Shown piece after piece: positions 1-5,910 of a stretch of DNA of 10,431 bases. This DNA is from an uncultured Collinsella sp. (GTDB taxonomy: Bacteria > Actinomycetota > Coriobacteriia > Coriobacteriales > Coriobacteriaceae), in NCBI GenBank assembly GCA_902482185.1, contig CABSZR010000033.1:1-10431 (forward strand), in the 5' to 3' direction. The notes beneath the pieces were generated by a model that did no database searches, was not told the origin of the DNA, and worked only from the letters and a program-made list of their open reading frames with translations. A program made the translations under genes and the position numbers. Every line of letters starts with the position of its first letter. Within the stretch, counting starts at the first letter, position 1.

Positions 1-34
1 CTGTCCCCTTTGTGGTGGTTTTGCTTGGCTGTGG

Positions 35-3000
35 CTAGGCCAGCAGGTCGATGACGTTAAAGCCGGCGTTGCTCTTGGCAATGACGTCTCGGCCGCCAAA
101 GACACAGGCGGGCGACTCGGCTGCGATGCGCGTCACATCGGCGCCGAGCGAGCGCAGCTCACCGGGCGTGGCGGCGAGCATCTGGGCGCGGCGCTCCTCG
201 CGGGCGTGCGGATCGAGTCCAGCCAGGTAGGTCGTGTTGCGGCGTTTGGTGAGCGCGTACGGCTTCACCGGTGCATCCATGCCGCTCACGCAGCTCACGA
301 TAAAGCCCTCAAAGGCGGCCTCGTCGGGCTCAAAGCTGCCGAGCCATTCGCCTGCGCGCTCCACGCGCTCAATCGAAGGATCGACCGCCGGGTCGCGGTA
401 GGTGTAGAACGCCGCCTGGCGCTCGCCGGCAGCGCGGAATCCGCAGCCGTACGCGCCGCCCTTCACGCGGATCTCGTTCCACAGGTAGTCGTAGGAGAGC
501 GCGTTGGCGGCAACCGCCCAGGCGCCCGTCACGTCAATGCCCAAGCGACGCGGGTCGCACGCGCTTGCCGCAAAGCAGATGTCGCTGGGGATGACAAAAG
601 CCTCGTGGCGGTCGCACGGCGTCGGCACCACGAGCGCGTCGCGGCCGGCATCGGCGCCGTCGCCAGCTCCCAGCCCCAAGTCGCCCGCGGCGGCCCAGTA
701 CGCGTCAAAGTCCTCATCGCTGCCGGTAAAGCTCGCCAGGCAGCCATCGGCCACAAAGATGCGGCCTGCCAGCTCGGCAAGCTTGGCACGCAGGCCGTCC
801 AGGCGCTCGTCAAAGTGGTCGAGCAGATCGCGCAGGAACAAGTAGAAGTCCACGCCCGAAAGCTGCTCGCGCACCACGGCCGAAGGTGAGCTGTAACTCA
901 TCGCGCGGCCGAGCGCCGCCGAGTGTCCGTTGTTGATAAAGCCCTGCTCAAGCCCAATGCGAATCTGCGTGAGCACGTCGTGCACGCGGTCGGCGTCGGC
1001 GTCCGCCAGCAATGTGCTCGACCACACCTCGCGCGGCAGGCTCGCTAGCGCGTCGATCTTTTCGGACAGGGCGCCGGCGCTCACCAGCAAGTAAGGGCGC
1101 ACGCCGTCCACTTCGGGCTGCGTCATGACTTCGGTCGTAAAGCTCAAAAAGCCCAGCTTGCCGGCGAGCAAGTTGTCGAGCTCCTCGGCCGAGTGCTCGC
1201 GCGTGGGCAGCTGCTTAAGCAGGCGGCAGAGCAGTGTCACATAGGGCAGGTCCTCAAACGCGACGCAGCTCAGGTCGAAATACTGCATGGCGTAGGCCAG
1301 ACGGTTGGTGGGGATGCCGTGGCGCAGGCAGGGGATGGGCGCGGTCGTGTCCACGATCAGCGGCGGCTCGGGGCGCGCCTCGCCAATGTCGGACACGCGC
1401 AGGCGCGGCAGCGTGGCCTTGGCCTCGGGCGTGTCCTCGGCCTCCTGCGCGGCACGCAGCGCGGCCGTGCGCTCGACCACGTCGGCCAGCTCGGCATCGG
1501 TCATGGCGTCGCGCTTGGCAGCCAGCTCGGCAGCTTCGGCGCCCTCCGCACCCTCGGCAGCGTCCACCGGCACCAGCTCGACCAGCGCCATGTGGTCGTT
1601 TTCCAGCACCAGTTCGCGCAGCAGGTCCTCAAAGTAGCTGCCGTCCAGCTCGCCACGCAGCTCCTCGTACACCGGGCCATACTTGAGCGCCAGCGTCGCA
1701 GCGTCGTCATCGTAGAGCCACGTGCTCAGCGCGTCGCACGCAATGGCTACGCCGTCGGCGATGCCATAGTCGCGCTGGCGCAGGTCGTACTCGTTGCTGC
1801 TGATGATGGCCTCCAGGCGCTCGCGCGGAACGCCATGCTCGCATAGGTCGCGGCAGGCGTCCTGGAACACGCGGCGCAGCTCGCGCGCCACGCCGGGCTG
1901 CGCGTTTTGCAGCATGATGAGCTCGTAGGGCTGCAGGCTCTCGGCCGCCGTGTAGCTCACCACGTTGCCGCCCAGGCCGGCGGCCAGAATGGCCTTCTTG
2001 ACCGGTGCCTCGTTGGAGCCCAGCAGCGCCTCGAACAGGATATCTGCTGCGATCGTGCGCTTGCGGTCGAGCGCGCTGCCCAGCACAAGGCCCAGGCCCA
2101 CCAGGGCGTTCTCGGGCGTGGTAGCCATCTCGATGCGCTTGTACTCGCAGGTCACGGGCGCCTGCACGCCCAGCGGATTGGGCGCCAGCGTGGACGGGTC
2201 CTCGCCGGCGGCGACGGCAGCGTCCATGCGGCGGCTCGCGGCACTCGGCTGCGACAGATAGCGCTCGTCCAAAAACGCCAGAGCGCGGTCCACGTCCAGG
2301 TCGCCGTAGAGCGTTATATAAGAGTTGGAAGGATTGTAGTGGCGCGCGTGCGTGTCCAGGAACTGCTCGTAGGTGAGCGCGGGGATCGCGCGCGGGTCGC
2401 CGCCGCTCTCGTGCGCATAGGCGGTGTCGGGATAGAGCGCGGCGTTGACGGCGTCGTCCAACACGCTCATGGGATCGGACAGCGCACCCTTCATCTCGTT
2501 GAACACCACGCCGTTATAGCGCAGCGTGCCCTCGCGCAGTCTGGCGGCGCTGCCGTCGCCCTCGCCTTCGGCGCCCTGCGGCAGGTCCAGCTCGTAGTGC
2601 CAGCCCTCCTGCTCAAAAATGGTCGGCTTGGTATAGATGGCCGGGTTGAACACCGCGTCCAGGTACACGTCCATCAGGTTGTACAGATCCTGCTCGTTGG
2701 TGGTGGCAACGGGGTAGATGGTCTTGTCGGGGTAGGTCATGGCGTTGAGAAACGTCTGCATGGAGCTCTTGATCAGGTCGACAAACGGCTCCTTGACGGG
2801 GAACTTAGCCGATCCGCACAGCACCGAGTGCTCAAGAATATGGAACACGCCGGTGGAATCGGCCGGCGGCGTCTTAAAGCCAATGGCAAAGGCCTTGTTT
2901 TCGTCGTCGCACGCCAGGTACAGCAGGCGAGCGCCCGAGGCGGTGTGGCGCAGCACGTAAGCGTCCGAGTCGAGCTCGGGCACGGTCTCACAGCGCTCGA

Positions 3001-3079
3001 CGGCAAAGCCGTGGCAGGTGGTGCCGGGTACCAGCAGCGCGGCGGCAGCGGCGCGCGGGTCGGTTGAGGTGGTGGGCAT
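35..3079 (-). CDS. M16C zinc metalloprotease (presequence protease / insulinase family)
   Basis: Predicted 1014-aa zinc-dependent peptidase that degrades short unfolded peptides, as known for the PreP/Cym1/falcilysin group (COG1026). It has no signal peptide, so it is probably cytoplasmic. The inverted zinc motif HILEH lies at residues 80-84, with zinc ligands H80 and H84 and catalytic base E83. It is followed by family-typical FLNAMTYPDKT and EGWHYE, and by VVFNE, whose E195 is the expected third zinc ligand. The C-terminal half carries the substrate-binding KGGAYG motif near residues 873-878. Length matches the family: two M16 pairs joined by an M16C-associated hinge, roughly residues 510-760. 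An acidic Gly/Glu-rich loop near 168-183 is longer than in human PreP as I recall it. The start at 3079 is chosen because AAAGGAG sits 7 bases upstream; the frame stays open to 3286, but that extension runs through the intergenic palindrome. The gene is divergent from the AlbA_2 gene. Confidence 0.95.
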   Translation of the reverse strand: MPTTSTDPRAAAAALLVPGTTCHGFAVERCETVPELDSDAYVLRHTASGARLLYLACDDENKAFAIGFKTPPADSTGVFHILEHSVLCGSAKFPVKEPFVDLIKSSMQTFLNAMTYPDKTIYPVATTNEQDLYNLMDVYLDAVFNPAIYTKPTIFEQEGWHYELDLPQGAEGEGDGSAARLREGTLRYNGVVFNEMKGALSDPMSVLDDAVNAALYPDTAYAHESGGDPRAIPALTYEQFLDTHARHYNPSNSYITLYGDLDVDRALAFLDERYLSQPSAASRRMDAAVAAGEDPSTLAPNPLGVQAPVTCEYKRIEMATTPENALVGLGLVLGSALDRKRTIAADILFEALLGSNEAPVKKAILAAGLGGNVVSYTAAESLQPYELIMLQNAQPGVARELRRVFQDACRDLCEHGVPRERLEAIISSNEYDLRQRDYGIADGVAIACDALSTWLYDDDAATLALKYGPVYEELRGELDGSYFEDLLRELVLENDHMALVELVPVDAAEGAEGAEAAELAAKRDAMTDAELADVVERTAALRAAQEAEDTPEAKATLPRLRVSDIGEARPEPPLIVDTTAPIPCLRHGIPTNRLAYAMQYFDLSCVAFEDLPYVTLLCRLLKQLPTREHSAEELDNLLAGKLGFLSFTTEVMTQPEVDGVRPYLLVSAGALSEKIDALASLPREVWSSTLLADADADRVHDVLTQIRIGLEQGFINNGHSAALGRAMSYSSPSAVVREQLSGVDFYLFLRDLLDHFDERLDGLRAKLAELAGRIFVADGCLASFTGSDEDFDAYWAAAGDLGLGAGDGADAGRDALVVPTPCDRHEAFVIPSDICFAASACDPRRLGIDVTGAWAVAANALSYDYLWNEIRVKGGAYGCGFRAAGERQAAFYTYRDPAVDPSIERVERAGEWLGSFEPDEAAFEGFIVSCVSGMDAPVKPYALTKRRNTTYLAGLDPHAREERRAQMLAATPGELRSLGADVTRIAAESPACVFGGRDVIAKSNAGFNVIDLLA

Positions 3080-3131
3080 ATGCAGTCTCCTTTGACGCCC
3101 CAGCGGGGGCGAATCGAGTCGAATCCTCGAG

Positions 3132-3137
3132 AGTATA
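3132..3137 (-). promoter_or_regulatory. Candidate -10 box for the M16C protease
   Basis: On the minus strand this reads TATACT, about 53 bases upstream of the protease start, preceded by GGG. No good -35 is found 16-18 bases upstream, so it would need activator help or be a weak promoter. Between it and the ribosome site lies a GC hairpin (CGCCCC 3096-3101 with GGGGCG 3106-3111, loop of 4), five bases from the AAAGGAG. Confidence 0.35.
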
Positions 3138-3215
3138 CCCATATGGGGCCGCGGCTCTGCGGCGAACTGAAGACGATGCCGGCGGAATGGGTAAAGGCCC
3201 CGCGTGACCGCCGCG

Positions 3216-3339
3216 CGAGCGTGGAAATTCGGACACACGCCAAACGAGAGTGGATATTTGGACGGAATCTGCCGCAAAAGCCCCAAAAACCGTCCAAATA
3301 TCCACTCTCGATATCCGACCGTCCGAAAATCCTCGCTCG
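3216..3339. repeat. 124-bp palindromic cassette of four 19-bp units
   Basis: Four copies of a 19-bp unit, consensus GTCCRAAWWTCCWCKCTCG, occur in mirror arrangement: minus-strand copies at 3216-3234 and 3245-3263, plus-strand copies at 3292-3310 and 3321-3339. Spacers are 10, 28 and 10 bp, so each half has a 29-bp period. The two inner copies are identical and extend to a perfect 21-bp inverted repeat (3245-3265 with 3290-3310, 24-base loop). The outer arms match at 16 of 19 positions, and inner and outer units match at about 16 of 19. The whole could fold as one long cruciform or hairpin with a symmetric 10x10 internal loop. No T-tract follows, so it is not a plain terminator. It lies between divergent genes and resembles a REP/MITE-like dispersed element or a multi-site operator. 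Symmetry is seen directly; function is unknown. Confidence 0.85.
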
Positions 3340-3449
3340 TCCATCACTCGCGTATCTCTCGTCCCTCATTCGTCTCTAATATGAGAGATGACAGGAAGAT
3401 GAGAGAAAAATATGAGAGATAACTGAGCAGCAAAGAGGTAGGCAATCAT

Positions 3450-3466
3450 GGTATTGTCTCAATACC
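3450..3466. promoter_or_regulatory. 17-bp palindrome, possible operator
   Basis: GGTATTG TCT CAATACC is a perfect 7-bp inverted repeat with a 3-base centre. It lies between the two GAGAGATA clusters and ends 2 bases before the candidate -35 box of the AlbA_2 gene. Size and symmetry fit a dimeric repressor or activator site. No matching second copy is seen in the window. Confidence 0.4.
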
Positions 3467-3468
3467 GA

Positions 3469-3496
3469 TTGTTCTACCAGCAAAAATATGTATAAA
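3469..3496 (+). promoter_or_regulatory. Candidate promoter of the AlbA_2/HATPase gene
   Basis: TTGTTC (3469-3474) and TATAAA (3491-3496) are separated by 16 bp in an AT-rich stretch that stands out from the GC-rich surroundings. Transcription would begin near 3503 and give a leader of about 130 bases that includes the GAGAGATA hairpin at 3519-3572. Confidence 0.5.
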
Positions 3497-3518
3497 TGAA
3501 GCAAATGGTAGACATTCC

Positions 3519-3572
3519 ATCTCTATCTATCTCTTATCTCTAAGCCGAGAGATAGAGAGATAAACGAGAGAT
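3519..3572 (+). promoter_or_regulatory. Long hairpin built from GAGAGATA units in the leader
   Basis: Tandem TATCTCT 7-mers at 3528-3534 and 3535-3541 pair with AGAGATA at 3556-3562 and 3548-3554. The loop is AAGCCG (3542-3547) and G3555 is bulged. An outer block, ATCTCT 3519-3524 with AGAGAT 3567-3572, adds 6 pairs beyond a small internal loop, for about 20 base pairs in all. It lies between the candidate promoter and the ribosome site. It may act as a DNA operator with inverted sites, or as an RNA structure affecting translation or stability. There is no T-run after it, so it is not a classical terminator. Confidence 0.6.
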
Positions 3573-3636
3573 AACTGAGAGACGAGGGAAATCTATCCGC
3601 GGCATTCTCCGCAGGGCCGAGCGAAAGGACGTGCAG

Positions 3637-5103
3637 ATGAACGAAAACGAGCTGACCGGTCTGCTTGAGTCTTTAAGGCGTATGGGCTCGGATGATCTTA
3701 ACGTCGAAGTAAAGGAGAGCGCCACGACGCTTTCCCGCGACGTATGGGAAACGGTGAGCGCATTCGCGAACACTGCCGGCGGAATCATCGTGCTCGGAGT
3801 GAGTGAGCGCGCAGGTTTTGTCCCGGTTGAGAACTTCGAGACCGAGAAAGTGCTCAACCAATTCGTGGCGGGCATGGGCGATGCCGGCGGTCGCGGAAAG
3901 CTGGCCAATCCGCCCAAATACACCATTGAGCGCGTGGAGCTCCAGGGCACCGTGGTTCTGGTCATCACGATTGAGGAGCTCGACCCGTCGAGCAAGCCTT
4001 GCTATGTCATAGAGCGGGGCGCTCAAGGTGGCAGCTACAAACGCATCGATGACAAAGATGTTCCGCTTTCGTCGACCGAGGTTTTGGCACTGTCGTCATA
4101 TGAACGGACGAGTCCTAGCGATCGCGATGCGGTGCCCGGCACGAGTGCGAGCGATCTCGACGAGTCGCTGGTCGACCGCACGATAGAGCGTGCCTATTCG
4201 TTGACGCCTCGAGCGATGCGCGGTGCGGCGGACAAGAAGACAAAGATGGAGCGTCTGAATTTCCTTGATTCCCAGGGCAATGTCACCAAGGCTGGACTCC
4301 TAGTTGTGGGCACCTACCCTCAGCAGTTCTATCCCAAGCTCTTCATTGACGTGGCTGTCCATGCGGGAACTCAGAAGGGCATGGCGGGGTCGCTGAGGTT
4401 CATGGACCGCACAATCTGTGAGGGAACGTTGGGCGAGATGATCTCGGATGCCGTCGCAGCCGTCGCCAAGAATTTGCGGCGAACCTCGACCGTCCAAGGC
4501 GTCTCGCGTGTCGACTCGCTTGAGATTCCCGAGGAGGTTCTGCGCGAGGCAATCGCCAACGCCGTAATCCATCGAGAATACGGGGATCGGTTCTGTGGAC
4601 AATCGATTGCCGTCGACGTCTTTGACGATCGTGTCGAGGTGACGAATCCTGGCGGCCTTTACGGGGGAAAGACTCGCGAGAACTTGTTTGACGGCAGCTC
4701 CCGATGCCGTAACGCGACGCTTGTGAAGCTCATGTCGATTGTCCCGCTGCCGGATGGCGCAGGTTCGCCGGCTGAGGGCAATGGCTCGGGCATCCCGATG
4801 ATGATCGATGCCATGCGCGCGCATGGTCTGGCCGAGCCCCTGTTCTGCCCGGGATTCGATCGGTTCAAGGTCGTACTTTACCGTTCAAAGATCGAGCCGG
4901 TCGATCATGGCGGGGGCTTAATTGTGACGGCACTCAAACACTACGGCGAGCTGGGGACGCGCGAGCTGGCAGAGCGCACAGGGCTCACAATTTCCCAGGT
5001 TAGGTCGCGCGTCAACGCGCTCATTGCTCAAGGCGAGCTTGAGCCCACGGCGCCGGCGACGAGCCGCAACCGCAAGTATCGACTGTCGGAGTGCGTGGGA
5101 TAG
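3637..5103 (+). CDS. AlbA_2 (Schlafen-type) / HATPase_c_4 / winged-helix regulator, COG2865 type
   Basis: Predicted 488-aa cytoplasmic DNA-binding protein of the family annotated as putative transcriptional regulator or ATP-binding protein. Residues about 8-135 form an AlbA_2 domain, with VEVKES (23-28) and the hallmark SAFANTAGGIIVLGV (41-55). Residues about 200-415 contain the HATPase_c_4 module: EAIANAVIHREY (304-315) as the N-box, NPGGL (337-341) and GNGSGIPMM (381-389) as glycine-rich ATP-lid motifs. Residues about 428-486 form a winged helix (ELGTRELAERTGLTISQVRSRV). ATG 3637 is chosen over GTG 3631 because AAAGGA (3624-3629) is 7 bases from the ATG but only 1 from the GTG. The gene stands alone, downstream of the GAGAGATA array, which suggests autoregulation. 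Substrate and targets are unknown; some relatives sit in defence loci, which is only suggestive here. Confidence 0.93.
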   Translation: MNENELTGLLESLRRMGSDDLNVEVKESATTLSRDVWETVSAFANTAGGIIVLGVSERAGFVPVENFETEKVLNQFVAGMGDAGGRGKLANPPKYTIERVELQGTVVLVITIEELDPSSKPCYVIERGAQGGSYKRIDDKDVPLSSTEVLALSSYERTSPSDRDAVPGTSASDLDESLVDRTIERAYSLTPRAMRGAADKKTKMERLNFLDSQGNVTKAGLLVVGTYPQQFYPKLFIDVAVHAGTQKGMAGSLRFMDRTICEGTLGEMISDAVAAVAKNLRRTSTVQGVSRVDSLEIPEEVLREAIANAVIHREYGDRFCGQSIAVDVFDDRVEVTNPGGLYGGKTRENLFDGSSRCRNATLVKLMSIVPLPDGAGSPAEGNGSGIPMMIDAMRAHGLAEPLFCPGFDRFKVVLYRSKIEPVDHGGGLIVTALKHYGELGTRELAERTGLTISQVRSRVNALIAQGELEPTAPATSRNRKYRLSECVG

Positions 5104-5112
5104 ATGCGTTAG

Positions 5113-5153
5113 TGGACGAGGCGACCCAATAATCGACCCTCGATTGGCGTCCA
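5113..5153. other. Imperfect inverted repeat between convergent genes
   Basis: TGGACG (5113-5118) pairs with CGTCCA (5148-5153). Inside, CCAAT (5126-5130) can pair with ATTGG (5143-5147), or AATCGA (5131-5136) with TCGATT (5140-5145). It starts 9 bases after the AlbA_2 stop and lies between two convergent genes, where a bidirectional terminator would be expected. No T-tract follows on either strand, so intrinsic termination is doubtful. Confidence 0.35.
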
Positions 5154-5203
5154 TTAAGGTAAAGCGGTTGTTGCCCAATCGACGGTGATGCTAAAGACTC
5201 GGC

Positions 5204-5695
5204 TTACGCCGGCATGGCCCCGAACCCGTCTATCAAGAACAGCCTAAGAACCAGCTTGATGACATTTCCCGGTTTGACTTCTGCCGCGTCAAAGACGTGT
5301 CGCTCGGCGAGCTCGCTGCAGTATGCATAGATGTCGCGGATAAGGTCCGCGCCCGAGAGCGTAAACATGTAGCCTGCGTCCGAAAGCGCATTGGGCGCGG
5401 CGGGCAACTTGGCCATGTGGCAGAACGTTTGCAGGTCGGGCTCCATAACATTCTGGTAGTCGAGGTGGCCGCTGGCATCCTGTGCGGCAAGCTCCAATTG
5501 GCGCACAAAATCTAGCGCCGCCGCTAACACAAAGCTCGGCGTAGGCGCATTGACGTCCTGAGTGGTCGCCACAAGCCTGCCCGCCGCCTGCGTGACAAGC
5601 CAAGCGACCTCGCGCTGGCAACGCACGGCCTTGCGCGTAACCGGCTTGATGGACGAAGAAGAAACGCTTCCCTTAGGCGGATTCGAAACAGCCAC
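5204..5695 (-). CDS. Hypothetical protein, 163 aa
   Basis: I do not recognise this family. The start is GTG at 5695, supported by GGGAGG (5701-5706) five bases upstream on the coding strand; an ATG at 5708 is in another frame. The first 20 residues are Ser/Pro/Lys-rich and probably disordered. The rest looks alpha-helical, with hydrophobic stretches near residues 54-70 and 145-160, but no clear membrane segment or signal peptide. Cysteines at 26, 92 and 126 form no metal motif. It is convergent with the AlbA_2 gene and divergent from the HNH gene. The good ribosome site and the lack of any better frame on the opposite strand support a real gene. Confidence 0.75.
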   Translation of the reverse strand: MAVSNPPKGSVSSSSIKPVTRKAVRCQREVAWLVTQAAGRLVATTQDVNAPTPSFVLAAALDFVRQLELAAQDASGHLDYQNVMEPDLQTFCHMAKLPAAPNALSDAGYMFTLSGADLIRDIYAYCSELAERHVFDAAEVKPGNVIKLVLRLFLIDGFGAMPA

Positions 5696-5752
5696 AAGAA
5701 CCTCCCATGAACGACCCGGCCCAACAAGCCCGGATGAAACACGTGCTACATC

Positions 5753-5758
5753 AGTATA
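5753..5758 (-). promoter_or_regulatory. Candidate -10 for the 163-aa gene
   Basis: The minus strand reads TATACT here, about 58 bases upstream of the GTG start. A possible -35, TTGTAC (5779-5784), is 20 bp away, longer than ideal, so support is weak. Confidence 0.3.
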
Positions 5759-5867
5759 CAGGGGAGTGGGGTAGCGGGGTACAAGCGCGCCAGCGGCAAA
5801 CCGAGAGCATCAACGATGTGCCGATCGCGGAATGAGATCTCGTAATAATTGACTCTCGGCCATATTA

Positions 5868-5896
5868 TTGAGGGGCATGACTCGCGTTCGTATGGT
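5868..5896 (+). promoter_or_regulatory. Candidate promoter of the HNH nuclease gene
   Basis: TTGAGG (5868-5873) and TATGGT (5891-5896) are 17 bp apart, each with 4 of 6 consensus bases. Transcription would begin only about 8 bases before the ATG, giving a nearly leaderless mRNA. A nearby inverted repeat, AATAAT 5844-5849 with ATTATT 5864-5869, overlaps the -35 and could be an operator. Confidence 0.3.
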
Positions 5897-5910
5897 TGTA
5901 GGTGCTGGCG

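Larger units (their letters stand above)
3353..3584. repeat. GAGAGATA motif array upstream of the AlbA_2 gene
   Basis: Exact GAGAGATA occurs on the plus strand at 3414-3421, 3547-3554, 3555-3562 and 3566-3573, and on the minus strand at 3353-3360. Copies with one mismatch lie at 3383-3390 and 3401-3408 (plus) and at 3528-3535 and 3535-3542 (minus). Looser ones are at 3518-3525 and 3577-3584. They form a distal cluster (3353-3421) and a proximal cluster (3518-3584) on either side of the candidate promoter. An extended 14-bp form, GAGAGATAACTGAG, is repeated exactly at 3414-3427 and 3566-3579. The density and two-sided layout suggest binding sites for a regulator, most simply the winged-helix protein encoded just downstream; this is inference. 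Confidence 0.75.

Noticed and set aside
1907..3067. 386-codon plus-strand open frame antisense to the protease
   Set aside because: The minus-strand protein here carries the conserved M16C catalytic motifs; long antisense frames are common in GC-rich genes, and this one shows no recognisable domain.
3069..3079. Possible attachment site matching the tRNA-Val 3' end (TGGTGGGC)
   Set aside because: The match is only 8 bases, falls in the protease start codon region, and there is no integrase; most likely chance.
3080..3286. N-terminal extension of the protease by 69 residues
   Set aside because: It reads through the palindromic cassette and promoter region, while 3079 has a strong ribosome site and the homologous region begins after it.
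3216..3339. Intrinsic terminator
   Set aside because: It lies between divergent genes, where no transcript should end, and no T-tract follows on either strand.
3353..3584. CRISPR-like array
   Set aside because: Units are 8 bp, in both orientations and irregularly spaced, with no uniform spacers and no cas genes.
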